Shown here in pieces: positions 1 to 8,644 of a stretch of 64,000 nt of DNA. Both the position numbers and the translations under genes were made by a program. A model generated the notes under the pieces. That model was given only the letters and a program-made list of their open reading frames with translations, made no database searches and was not told the DNA's origin. How positions within the stretch are numbered: position 1 is the first letter of the stretch; every line of letters starts with the position of its first letter. Source of the DNA: Micropruina glycogenica (GTDB lineage: Bacteria > Actinomycetota > Actinomycetes > Propionibacteriales > Propionibacteriaceae); NCBI RefSeq assembly GCF_039524395.1, contig NZ_BAAAGO010000009.1; one strand, written 5' to 3'.

Positions 1-1
1 G

Positions 2-523
2 GCTGCGCGCTGCAGCACCGTGTTCGCGGCCGGGTTGTCGATGGGCGGGCTGCTGGCGACCAAGCTGGCGCAAGAGAGGCCGTCCTTGGCCGGCCTGGTA
101 CTGGTGAACCCGATCTTCAAGCACAACAGCCCGGCTCTGTTGGTGCTGCCGATGTTGCGGCACGTGGTGCCGTCGCTGGGCGGCATCGCCGGCGACATCA
201 AGAAGTCGGGCGTGACCGAACTGGCCTACGACCGCAACCCACTGCAGGCCATGTACAGCCAGACCAAGCTGTGGCGCATCGTGGTCGAAGACCTGCCACA
301 GCTTCGGTTGCCGGTGCTGCTGCTCACCTCAGCGGTCGACCACGTGGTGCCGGCGCTGTCGTGGCGCACGTTTCTCGACCGCGTCGGGTCGGCCGAGGTC
401 ACCCACATCGTGCTGCAAGACAGCTACCACGTGGCCACGCTCGACAACGACGCCGAGTTGATCTTCGCCGAGTCGCTCGACTTCTTTCGCCGGCTGACCC
501 CTTCGGACGGCTCCCCGACCTGA
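2..523 (+). CDS. alpha/beta hydrolase, C-terminal part (5' end outside window)
   Basis: This reading frame is open from the window edge, so the N-terminus is missing. The visible part has the nucleophile elbow GLSMGG near its start. Later come an acid residue in SAVDHVVP and a catalytic His in DSYHVATLDND, so a complete Ser-Asp-His triad is visible. The SYHVATLDND ending resembles carboxylesterase/monoacylglycerol lipase (Est30-type) enzymes that hydrolyse short esters or monoglycerides in the cytoplasm. The substrate cannot be told from sequence. The gene ends just before a long palindrome shared with the convergent small gene downstream. Confidence 0.85.
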   Translation, partial: AARCSTVFAAGLSMGGLLATKLAQERPSLAGLVLVNPIFKHNSPALLVLPMLRHVVPSLGGIAGDIKKSGVTELAYDRNPLQAMYSQTKLWRIVVEDLPQLRLPVLLLTSAVDHVVPALSWRTFLDRVGSAEVTHIVLQDSYHVATLDNDAELIFAESLDFFRRLTPSDGSPT

Positions 524-531
524 AGCCGACG

Positions 532-599
532 ACGTAGCTGCCTTTGTGACACGTCGCTGCCCGCGTGCAGGCAGTCACGTGTCAGAAAGGCAGTTACGT
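532..599. terminator. 68-bp imperfect palindrome between convergent genes
   Basis: Two arms of about 32 bases pair around a centre near 565. Blocks such as ACGTA, CTGCCTTT, TGACACGT and CTGCC are repeated in inverted order with only a few mismatches. It lies exactly between the ends of two convergent genes, so a bidirectional terminator is the simplest reading. No T-run follows it, which is usual in GC-rich actinobacteria. It could also be a mobile palindromic repeat unit. Confidence 0.55.
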
Positions 600-623
600 T
601 CGCACCGCACGCTGCGGCGGCGG

Positions 624-806
624 CTACTGCTCGCTGGCCGCGTTGTCGGGGTCGGCGTCGATCTGGTCGGCATCCACCTTGGTGGCATCGATCACCGGGG
701 TGCCTTGAACCTCCATGCCCTCTTGCGGCGCGGCGGCGTCGGGGGCCGGATCGAGATCTTCGTCGTCGCGCGGGGTGTAACCGGGCACGGTGGGCTGACT
801 GGTCAT
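624..806 (-). CDS. small acidic hypothetical protein (60 aa)
   Basis: The protein is 60 residues long and very rich in Asp, Glu, Ala and Pro, with no membrane segment and no recognised domain. It probably lacks stable structure. A strong Shine-Dalgarno sequence (AAAGGAGG) sits six or so bases before the ATG, which is the main reason to believe it is expressed. It ends convergently with the hydrolase gene. A similar acidic 48-residue protein with a good ribosome site lies at 3728-3874. Function unknown. Confidence 0.6.
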   Translation of the reverse strand: MTSQPTVPGYTPRDDEDLDPAPDAAAPQEGMEVQGTPVIDATKVDADQIDADPDNAASEQ

Positions 807-889
807 GGTTGCCTCCTTTGGCGGTTCACCCAGTGTGACGGCAGCGGGCCGTGCTGCCCATCTCCCTGCGGGTGAAATGTCGGCCGCCC

Positions 890-2089
<1,200 letters not shown>

Positions 2090-2168
2090 GGCTGTCAGGC
2101 TACTCGTGGCACCGGGTGGACGCGCCCGAAAGTGATCAGTGTTGGTGGTTGCGGGCTGGTTGATTAGC

Positions 2169-3122
2169 ATGCTTAAAAAGACACCCCCCAAGAAGGCCCC
2201 GTTGGACAGGAAGTCAATCGACGACACGTCGCGAAAGCTGCGTGAGTTGCTGCTGGAAGCGCCGTACGCCGAACGCTGGCAGGCGAACATCGGCCGTCGG
2301 CAGAGCCATGCTTTACATCAAAGTGGCATCTGCCAGGTGATCGCCGAATATCTGTGGCGCAATGGCCTGCAGCCCACCGCTGATGAGGCATTGCCACGCA
2401 AGCTGAAAGACCGTGTCTACCGCGCCCTGGGCGGCCAGTCGCTGAGCCTCGGCACCCTGCGCTGGTTCATCGAGGCGTTCGAGATGAGCCCCGACGACAC
2501 CGCCGCCCTGCTGCGCCTGGCCGGCTCGCGGGCCCCCGGCGACACGGTGGTCGGCGGGTCGGTGGTGGCCCCGGGTGTGCTGCCGCCACGATTTCATCAG
2601 ACGGTGTCGCTGCACGAGTGGCACCGGGTCGGCCCCGACGGCCTACCCGAGTCGCACCGCACGGTGCACGTCATTCGGGCCAACGAACGGCTCGACAGGT
2701 ACCCCTACATCTTCGACACCGACGCCGCCACCGTGCGCGTGGTTCAGGGCGGGCGTGCGGGCCGTCCGTACGCCCTCGACAACGGGCTGTACGCCGTGGA
2801 CATCATGCTGACCACGCCGCTCGAGCCGGGCGAAACCGCGTCGATGGAGTACGAAACGACCTTCTGGTACCGCACGCCGCCCGCGCAGGAGTTTCGCCGG
2901 GCCAGCCGCGGACGGGTCGACAACCTCGACCTGCGGGTGCAGTTTCATCACCTGCGTCTGCCCGTGCAGGTGTGGTGGAGCGAATGGCCGGCGCTCGACC
3001 GGCCGCCAACGGTGTCGGAGCCGGTCGCGCTGGGGGTCGACAAGAGCGTGCACCGCTACCTCGAAGCCATCGAGAGCACGGTGGTGGGCTTTCGCTGGCA
3101 CATACTGCAGCGCCGTCGCTGA
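2169..3122 (+). CDS. protein of unknown function with HTH-like N-terminal half
   Basis: I do not recognise the family. The first 30 residues are Lys-rich. Residues of roughly 35-110 look all-helical, with segments (ICQVIAEYLWRNGL, LGTLRWFIEAFEMS) resembling a small helix-turn-helix or DNA-binding fold. From about residue 140 the protein is rich in aromatic and beta-prone segments (VSLHEWHRVGPDG, SMEYETTFWYR, LRVQFHHLRLP), suggesting a separate beta domain that may sense a ligand. There is no signal peptide or membrane segment. The ATG at 2169 is preferred, but an in-frame GTG at 2139 would add ten residues, and neither has a clear ribosome site. The gene is divergent from serA. Confidence 0.7.
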   Translation: MLKKTPPKKAPLDRKSIDDTSRKLRELLLEAPYAERWQANIGRRQSHALHQSGICQVIAEYLWRNGLQPTADEALPRKLKDRVYRALGGQSLSLGTLRWFIEAFEMSPDDTAALLRLAGSRAPGDTVVGGSVVAPGVLPPRFHQTVSLHEWHRVGPDGLPESHRTVHVIRANERLDRYPYIFDTDAATVRVVQGGRAGRPYALDNGLYAVDIMLTTPLEPGETASMEYETTFWYRTPPAQEFRRASRGRVDNLDLRVQFHHLRLPVQVWWSEWPALDRPPTVSEPVALGVDKSVHRYLEAIESTVVGFRWHILQRRR

Positions 3123-3137
3123 CGGGTGACGCGAAGC

Positions 3138-3245
3138 TCAGCCCGACAGCAGCCCCGCCAGCAACAGACCGGCCGCCACCATGGTGGCGACCGCCAGGGT
3201 GACGATGCGCAGCAGGGTCTGACCGGGGGTGGGCAGAACGCTCAT
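3138..3245 (-). CDS. possible 35-residue membrane peptide
   Basis: A short frame opens at an ATG and encodes a polar N-terminus (MSVLPTPGQ) followed by one hydrophobic helix of about 22 residues (VTLAVATMVAAGLLLAGLL), then stops. The pattern is that of a single-pass membrane microprotein, or of the N-terminal anchor of a larger protein whose remainder is lost. The ribosome site is weak (AGGG). The 210-base gap between its neighbours otherwise holds nothing recognisable. The call is tentative. Confidence 0.35.
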   Translation of the reverse strand: MSVLPTPGQTLLRIVTLAVATMVAAGLLLAGLLSG

Positions 3246-3332
3246 GACCCTATAAACGCAGCAGCCGCCCAAAACGTTGCAACCAGGGGCGAGAAATGTC
3301 GAACGAGTTCGGGCACGCGGTTGTGAGTCGAT

Positions 3333-3728
3333 TCAAATCCAGCGCCCGTGCAGTACATCGTTGAGTTCGAAGGGTGGAAAGTCCTTGCTCAAAGGACTGC
3401 CGGGATTGAGCAGCACGAACAAGTCGTTGGCCACGGCCCATTCGAAAAGCGGCCTGGCGCGATCGGGGCGCACCTGCCAATCGAGCGCGGGCAACTGCGT
3501 TGCCGTGAACGCGTCGTAGCGCACCGGGTGGGTGAACACGCACACGCCGAGCGAGCCGGACGGTGTGAGCGCGAGCGGCTGAAAGCCGTGCGGCTCGGCG
3601 TGCCCGAGCACCCCGACGGTGGTGGCGATCAGCTCTTTGACGAACGCGGTGTACGCCTTGGCGTCGGTGGGGTTGGCGTGGGCCCGGGCCAGAAGACGTT
3701 CGAGATGCGTCTGCGGCTCGGGTTGCAT
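3333..3728 (-). CDS. SseB family protein
   Basis: A 131-residue soluble protein similar to the N-terminal SseB domain (enhanced serine sensitivity family). Typical segments are LERLLARAHANPTDAKAYTAF and, near the C-terminus, FEWAVANDLFVLLNPGSPLSK, followed by the closing DVLHGRW. The biochemical role of this family is not established. The ATG at 3728 overlaps the stop codon of the upstream 48-residue gene as TGATG, so the two are probably translationally coupled. An adjacent in-frame GTG at 3731 is a possible alternative start. Confidence 0.75.
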   Translation of the reverse strand: MQPEPQTHLERLLARAHANPTDAKAYTAFVKELIATTVGVLGHAEPHGFQPLALTPSGSLGVCVFTHPVRYDAFTATQLPALDWQVRPDRARPLFEWAVANDLFVLLNPGSPLSKDFPPFELNDVLHGRWI

Positions 3729-3874
3729 CACGTCGGCTCGTCGAGCCGGTTCAGCGTGTCGTCGTCGACCGGTGGCAGATCGCGCACCGTCACGTCATCG
3801 ACCTCATCGCCCTGATGCGCGACGTCCTGGCTGACGATGTCGTCGCGGGCCTCGTCGGCGGCGTTGTCGGTCAT
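3728..3874 (-). CDS. small acidic protein (48 aa) coupled to SseB-family gene
   Basis: A short gene of 48 codons rich in Asp and Glu (for example DDIVSQDVAHQGDEVDD), with no hydrophobic stretch. It has a good ribosome site (GGGAGC about eight bases before ATG 3874) and its TGA overlaps the ATG of the SseB-family gene (TGATG). That is good evidence that it is a real first cistron. Function unknown; it is probably intrinsically disordered. Confidence 0.6.
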   Translation of the reverse strand: MTDNAADEARDDIVSQDVAHQGDEVDDVTVRDLPPVDDDTLNRLDEPT

Positions 3875-3894
3875 GGGGGCTCCCTTCGAATCGG

Positions 3895-4380
3895 TCAGGC
3901 GCGTCGGCCCAGCACCGTGTCGGGGCGGTCTTCCACCGCCATCATGATGCGTTCGAGGTAATGGTCGGGCATCTCAGGCAGCGCGTCGAGACTGAAGAAC
4001 GCGGCATCGGTGGCCTCACCGTCGTGCGGCACCGGGTCTCCGGCCACCCAGCGGCAGCGAAAGGTGTGGTCGATGTACTGGGTCACGTCGCCGTTGGCGT
4101 ACACCACCGGCTCGGTGACGTTCAGCCAGGCGAGCCGTTCGACCTCGATCTCGACCCCCGCCTCTTCGGCCGCCTCTCGGATCGCGGTGACGTGAGGATC
4201 CTCACCCGGATCGACGATGCCCGCCACCGGTGACCACGCACCGTCGTCCGCCCGGCGCACCAGCAGCACCTGCTCGCCGTCGTTCGACGAGCGCAGCACC
4301 ACCGCGGTCGCCCCCGACAGCCACAACATGCTGTGGCCCACCTTTTCACGCAGTTCGATGATGAAGTCGGGCACGGGCAC
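3895..4380 (-). CDS. Nudix hydrolase
   Basis: A 161-residue single-domain Nudix protein. The Nudix box occupies residues 54-76 (GIVDPGEDPHVTAIREAAEE), with the conserved G, E, RE and EE residues that bind the divalent metal. Members hydrolyse nucleoside diphosphates linked to another moiety; the substrate here is unknown. The start is GTG at 4380, with a second in-frame GTG two codons later. A TACGCT -10-like box lies six bases upstream, arguing for a leaderless transcript divergent from the aldo/keto reductase gene. Confidence 0.88.
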   Translation of the reverse strand: MPVPDFIIELREKVGHSMLWLSGATAVVLRSSNDGEQVLLVRRADDGAWSPVAGIVDPGEDPHVTAIREAAEEAGVEIEVERLAWLNVTEPVVYANGDVTQYIDHTFRCRWVAGDPVPHDGEATDAAFFSLDALPEMPDHYLERIMMAVEDRPDTVLGRRA

Positions 4381-4429
4381 CCGAACAGCGTAGTCCCGAT
4401 CGACTGACCGTTCCGCCTAGGGTTGGGCC
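4381..4429. promoter_or_regulatory. divergent leaderless promoter pair
   Basis: The 49-base gap between the divergent Nudix and aldo/keto reductase genes carries a forward -10 box TAGGGT (4418-4423), six bases before ATG 4430. It also has a reverse -10 box TACGCT (complement of 4387-4392), six bases before GTG 4380. There is no room for a ribosome site in either direction, so both messages are predicted to begin at the start codon. Confidence 0.55.
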
Positions 4430-5449
4430 ATGGAATACCGACTTCTCGGCGACAGCGGGCTCGCTGTCTCGCGGCTCTGCCTGGGCACCATGACCTTCGG
4501 CGCCGAAACCGACCGGGCCGGATCGTTCGCCCAACTCGACGCGTTCGTCGAAGCCGGCGGCACGTTCATCGACACCGCGGACGTGTACTCGCGCGGCGTC
4601 TCGGAGCAGCTCGTGGGCGACTGGCTCGGCGAGCGCGCCGACGCGCGTGACCAGGTCGTGCTGGCCACCAAAGGCCGCTTCCCGATGAACGACGGCCCGA
4701 ACGGCGTCGGGCTGTCACGCCGGCACCTGCACGACGCCCTGGAGGCCAGCCTGCGCCGGCTGGGCGTCGAATCGATCGACCTCTACCAACTGCACGCGTG
4801 GGATCCGTTGACGCCGATCGACGAATACCTGCGCTTCATCGACGACGCGATCGGTGCCGGCAAGGTGCACTACTTCGGGCTGTCGAACTTCGTCGGCTGG
4901 CAACTCACCGCCGTGGCCGAACGAGCCGCCGCCCAAGGGTGGACGGTGCCGGTGTCGCTGCAGCCGCAGTACAACCTGCTGACCCGCTACATCGAGCTCG
5001 AGATCGTGCCCGCCTGCGAGCGGTACGGGCTTGGCCTGATGCCGTGGAGCCCGCTGGCCGGAGGCTGGCTGACGGGCAAGTACCGGCGTGACACGCGACC
5101 GAGCGGTGCGAGCCGACTGGGCGACAACCCGGCCCGCGGCATGGAGGCCTACGACCGGCGCAACACCGACGCCACCTGGGCCGTGCTCGACGCGCTCGAA
5201 GACGTGGCGAAGCAGTCCGGGCTCACCATGGCGCAGGCGGCGCTGGCCTGGCTGGCCGATCGTCCGCAGGTGACCTCACCGATCGTCGGCGCCCGCACGC
5301 TGGAGCAGTTGCAGGGCTCGCTGGCCGTCGCTGAGGTGCACCTCGACGGCGACGCGGCCCGCCGCCTCACCGAGGTGTCGGAACCCGCGCTACCCGACTA
5401 CCCCTACGGCGAGTTGGGCATCGACCAGCGCAGTCGCACGCTGCCGTGA
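4430..5449 (+). CDS. aldo/keto reductase
   Basis: A 339-residue NADPH-dependent aldo/keto reductase of the TIM-barrel family, reducing carbonyl substrates in the cytosol. The catalytic tetrad is visible as D51 and Y53 (FIDTADVYS), K81 (ATKGRF) and H122 (YQLHAW). The cofactor-binding end is represented by SPIVGARTLEQLQGSL. The overall length and motifs match the AKR11/AKR12-like bacterial group (general stress protein 69 / YghZ type). The true substrate is unknown. It starts at ATG 4430 behind a TAGGGT -10 box, and the next gene begins four bases after the stop. Confidence 0.9.
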   Translation: MEYRLLGDSGLAVSRLCLGTMTFGAETDRAGSFAQLDAFVEAGGTFIDTADVYSRGVSEQLVGDWLGERADARDQVVLATKGRFPMNDGPNGVGLSRRHLHDALEASLRRLGVESIDLYQLHAWDPLTPIDEYLRFIDDAIGAGKVHYFGLSNFVGWQLTAVAERAAAQGWTVPVSLQPQYNLLTRYIELEIVPACERYGLGLMPWSPLAGGWLTGKYRRDTRPSGASRLGDNPARGMEAYDRRNTDATWAVLDALEDVAKQSGLTMAQAALAWLADRPQVTSPIVGARTLEQLQGSLAVAEVHLDGDAARRLTEVSEPALPDYPYGELGIDQRSRTLP

Positions 5450-5453
5450 GCCG

Positions 5454-6380
5454 ATGAGCCAGCCACCCCAGCCACAGGGCTGTTACCGGCACCCCGACCG
5501 CGCGACGCTGATCGGGTGCCAGCGCTGCCGTCGTCCGGTGTGCCCCGATTGCATGGTGCCGGCCTCGGTGGGCGTGCAATGCCCCGACTGCGTGCACGCG
5601 GGGGCTCGGGCCACCCGGCAGGGCGAGGGCCCCTACGGCGGTCGCCGGTCGGTGAAACCGCAGCTCACCACCTTCACGCTGCTGGGGGTCAACCTGGCGG
5701 TGTACCTGCTGGTGCTGCTCAGCGGCGGCGGTTACGGCACCTGGGGCGTGCGGCTGTCGATCAGCCCCTGGGGCTCGTGCCTGGTGAACGACGGCAGCGG
5801 CCGCTACTACCCCGGCGTCGGTGAGCAGGCCTGCAGCGTCGTCGAAGGCGCCTACTGGGCCGCCGGGGTCGCCACCGGAGCCTGGTGGCAGGTGCTCACC
5901 AGCGCCTTCACCCACGCCGAACTGATTCACCTGGGCGCCAACATGCTGGCGCTGTACTTTCTCGGGCCCCCGCTCGAACAGGTGCTGGGACGGGCGCGGT
6001 TTCTGGCCGTGTACCTGGTCAGCGCGCTGGCGGCGTCCGCAGCCGTGATGTGGCTGGCCGCACCCGACAGCTCAGCGCTGGGTGCGTCCGGGGCGATCTT
6101 CGGCATGCTCGGCGCCCTGCTGGTGATCGCCCGCAAGTCGGGCGGCAACTATCAGACGATTCTGATGTGGCTGGGCATCAACGTGGTGATCACCGTGGTG
6201 GGCGGGGCCGGCATCTCATGGCAGGGTCATCTGGGCGGGCTGCTGGGCGGGCTGGCCACGGCCGCGGTGCTGGTGCTGCCGCCGCGTCTGCGGCGCGACC
6301 GCTGGCAGTGGCCGGGCGTGGCAGCTCTGACCGCGGCGCTGCTGGTGGCCATCGCGGTGCGGGCGATGATGCTGCAGTGA
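5454..6380 (+). CDS. rhomboid family intramembrane serine protease with N-terminal zinc-binding motif
   Basis: The 308-residue protein begins with a B-box-like cluster of Cys and His (CYRHPDRATLIGCQRC, CPDC, QCPDC, roughly residues 9-46) that should bind zinc. Six or seven transmembrane helices follow from about residue 68. The catalytic Ser lies in GASGAIFG and the catalytic His in QGHLGGLLGG. The HxxxN oxyanion region is seen in IHLGANMLALYF. It should cleave membrane-protein substrates within the bilayer. Its stop codon overlaps the GTG of the sirtuin gene (GTGA), so the two are cotranscribed and coupled. Confidence 0.92.
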   Translation: MSQPPQPQGCYRHPDRATLIGCQRCRRPVCPDCMVPASVGVQCPDCVHAGARATRQGEGPYGGRRSVKPQLTTFTLLGVNLAVYLLVLLSGGGYGTWGVRLSISPWGSCLVNDGSGRYYPGVGEQACSVVEGAYWAAGVATGAWWQVLTSAFTHAELIHLGANMLALYFLGPPLEQVLGRARFLAVYLVSALAASAAVMWLAAPDSSALGASGAIFGMLGALLVIARKSGGNYQTILMWLGINVVITVVGGAGISWQGHLGGLLGGLATAAVLVLPPRLRRDRWQWPGVAALTAALLVAIAVRAMMLQ

Positions 6381-7195
6381 CCGGGCAGCTGGCCGAGTTG
6401 TTGCGGGGCCGCCGCTGGGTGGCCCTCACCGGTGCCGGCATCAGCACCGACTCGGGCATACCCGATTACCGCGGCGCCGGAGCCCGGCCGACCAACCCTA
6501 TTCAGTACGCCGACTTTCTGGGCGCCGAGAGCGTCCGCCGGCGCTACTGGGCTCGCTCGCTGCTGGGCTTTCGCAGCTTCGGGGTCGCTCGGCCCAACCC
6601 CGGCCACGACGCCCTCGTCGCGCTGCGCGAGAGCGGGCTGCGCACGGTGATCACCCAGAACGTGGACGGCCTGCACCAGGCCGCCGGCAGCCCGTCGGTC
6701 ATCGACCTGCACGGACGCATCGACCGGGTGATCTGCCTCAGCTGCGGCGCGGTGTCGGCGCGCACCGAGCTGCAGCGACGGCTGGAGGCGGCCAACCCGG
6801 GCGTCGAGGGCAAGGTCGCGGCCGGCCGGGCCGAGTTGGACGACGCCCGGCTGCGGCCCGACGGCGACGCCGTGGTCGAGCAGTGGGGCGACTTCGTGGT
6901 GTTGCCGTGTGACCGGTGTGGCGGTGTGCTGAAGCCCGACGTGGTGTTCTTCGGCGAATCGGTACCGCCCGAGCGGGTGGCCGTGTCGTACCGGGTGGTC
7001 GACGAGGCCGAAGTGCTGGTGGCCGGATCGTCACTCACGGTGATGTCGGGGCTGCGCTTCGTACGGCACGCCGCGAAGGCCGGCAAACCGGTGGCGATCA
7101 TCAACCGAGGGCCCACCAGAGGCGACGAGTTGGCCACCGTGAGAATCGACGGCGGAACGTCCGAAACGCTGGTCGAACTGGCCGCGAACCTGTGA
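6377..7195 (+). CDS. NAD-dependent protein deacylase, Sir2 family
   Basis: A 272-residue sirtuin that would remove acyl groups from lysines using NAD. Motifs in order are GAGIS (residues 19-23), TQNVDGLH (93-100), catalytic H112 in DLHG, a zinc site with C120/C123 and a later CDRC pair, and GSSLTV. The GTG start is set by its four-base overlap with the rhomboid stop codon. Without an obvious Ala-Tyr-Arg class III signature, deacetylase rather than desuccinylase activity is a guess. There is an insertion of about 30 residues between the zinc pairs (EAANPGVEGKVAAGRAEL). Confidence 0.9.
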   Translation: MTGQLAELLRGRRWVALTGAGISTDSGIPDYRGAGARPTNPIQYADFLGAESVRRRYWARSLLGFRSFGVARPNPGHDALVALRESGLRTVITQNVDGLHQAAGSPSVIDLHGRIDRVICLSCGAVSARTELQRRLEAANPGVEGKVAAGRAELDDARLRPDGDAVVEQWGDFVVLPCDRCGGVLKPDVVFFGESVPPERVAVSYRVVDEAEVLVAGSSLTVMSGLRFVRHAAKAGKPVAIINRGPTRGDELATVRIDGGTSETLVELAANL

Positions 7196-7274
7196 ACCAG
7201 ATCACGATTACCCGGTTTCGTTGGGCCGTGCCGTAAGGTGGTCGGCAGCATTCGGCCTATCGGGGAGGGGGGCC

Positions 7275-8066
7275 GTGAGCAATCCATCGGCACCGCCACG
7301 CCTTCGGTCGAATCCGATCGGCGGCCTGGCACGCGGCATCGGGCTGTTGATCACGGGCGCAGGTCTGGTACTTCGGCGCGCCCGATTGTTCGGGCTCGGC
7401 CTGATTCCCCCGCTGATCACCGGCCTGGTGTTCATCGGTCTTTTCGTGTCGGCGAGCTGGGTCTCGCAACGCGTCGCGGTATGGGTGACCCCGTTCGCTG
7501 ACGGCTGGGCGGGCGCCGAGGCACTGCGGGGGTTGGTGGCGCTGCTCGTGGTGGTGACCAGCGGGGTGCTGCTGGTGCTGCTGTTCACCGCCACCACGCT
7601 GGCCCTGGGGGCCCCGCTGTACGACCGCATCTCTGAAGAGGTGGACGCCCACGCCGGCAGTCTCGATCGGCAACCCGACGAAAAACCACTGCGCGCCTTC
7701 TGGTCGACCCTGAAGCATCTGGTCACGGTGGCCGCGATCACCCTGCCCGTCGGGGTGGTGCTGCTGCTGGTGGGGCTGATCCCCGTTGTCGGTGGCGTGC
7801 TGGCCGCCGTCGGCTCGGCCCTGTTCGGCGGCTGGATGATCACCGTCGAGATGATCGGCTCGGCGGCCGGACGGCGCGGCATCAGAAGCCTGCGTCAACG
7901 CCTGCAGCTGCTGGGCCGCGACCCCTGGGTGGTGCTCGGATTCGGGGTGCCGACCTTCTTGCTGCTGTCGGTGCCGGTGCTGGCGCTGGTCATCTTTCCG
8001 ATCGCCACGGCCGGCGGCACGCTGCTGACCCGCCGGCTGGTCGCGCGGGCTCCCGTAGCAGCTTGA
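7275..8066 (+). CDS. EI24 domain-containing membrane protein (CysZ-like)
   Basis: A 263-residue membrane protein with four to six hydrophobic helices, starting RSNPIGGLARGIGLLITGAG and fitting the EI24/CysZ family. CysZ in enterobacteria imports sulfate, but actinobacterial homologues are uncharacterised. The frame stays open 18 codons upstream from a TTG. The GTG at 7275 is preferred because GGGGAGGGG lies just before it and the next residues match the usual start. The C-terminal tail is short and cytoplasmic. Transport function is inference. Confidence 0.8.
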   Translation: MSNPSAPPRLRSNPIGGLARGIGLLITGAGLVLRRARLFGLGLIPPLITGLVFIGLFVSASWVSQRVAVWVTPFADGWAGAEALRGLVALLVVVTSGVLLVLLFTATTLALGAPLYDRISEEVDAHAGSLDRQPDEKPLRAFWSTLKHLVTVAAITLPVGVVLLLVGLIPVVGGVLAAVGSALFGGWMITVEMIGSAAGRRGIRSLRQRLQLLGRDPWVVLGFGVPTFLLLSVPVLALVIFPIATAGGTLLTRRLVARAPVAA

Positions 8067-8095
8067 CTTTATAGTCGGCAATTGCCGACCATACG
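8063..8095 (+). promoter_or_regulatory. promoter with palindromic operator upstream of HTH-MFS pair
   Basis: A TTGACT -35-like hexamer at 8063-8068 is followed by a perfect 16-base palindrome GTCGGCAATTGCCGAC at 8074-8089. A weak -10 candidate (CATACG, 8090-8095) sits just before ATG 8099. A related half-site, CGGCAATGGCCGACTAT, overlaps the start codon and makes a larger imperfect inverted repeat with the upstream ATAGTCGG. The palindrome lies where a repressor would block polymerase, so self-regulation by the HTH protein is likely. Confidence 0.6.
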
Positions 8096-8098
8096 GCA

Positions 8099-8644
8099 AT
8101 GGCCGACTATTCGATGCCGGACGAGCTGCGGCTCACCGACCCCGCGCAGTACCGGGCGTTGTTCGAACCCACCCGGCAGCAGATCGTGTCGCTGCTGCTC
8201 GAACGGGCCGCAACCACGTCCGAACTGGCCCAGGTGCTGGGCAAGCCCAAGGGCACGATCGGGCACCACCTCAAAGTGTTGGGCGAGGCGGGGTTGGTGC
8301 ACGTGGTTCGCACCAAGAAGGTGCGCGCGCTCGAGGCCAAGTACTACGGACGCACCGCACGGGTGTTCTTCTACGACCGGGCCCACGCGGCTGTCGGCCA
8401 GGAGGCGCGTACGCTCAGCAGCGCTCTGGACGACCTGCGCCGCGTGCCCGACGACGCCGTCACGACGGCCAATCGGCGCGACATCCGCATCTCGGCCGAG
8501 CGCGCCCATGAGTGGATGCACCGCATGAACGAGTTGCTGGTCGAGTTCGGCACGCAGGACGCAGCGGGCGAGGTGACCTACTCGCTCGTGTTCGCTCTGT
8601 TCCCCACCGACCGGGCGCCGCTGCCGTCCGAGACCGAGTCGTGA
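8099..8644 (+). CDS. winged-helix (ArsR-like) transcriptional regulator
   Basis: The 181-residue protein has an ArsR/HTH_20-type winged helix over residues 18-80: FEPTRQQIVSLLLERAATTS, the recognition helix KPKGTIGHHLKVLGEAGLV, and the wing VRTKKVRALEAKYYGRTAR. The C-terminal half is helical and may sense a ligand or dimerise. No metal-binding Cys pair is present, so it is not a typical metal sensor. Its stop overlaps the GTG of the MFS gene (GTGA), which suggests it controls that exporter. A palindrome sits in its own promoter. Confidence 0.85.
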   Translation: MADYSMPDELRLTDPAQYRALFEPTRQQIVSLLLERAATTSELAQVLGKPKGTIGHHLKVLGEAGLVHVVRTKKVRALEAKYYGRTARVFFYDRAHAAVGQEARTLSSALDDLRRVPDDAVTTANRRDIRISAERAHEWMHRMNELLVEFGTQDAAGEVTYSLVFALFPTDRAPLPSETES

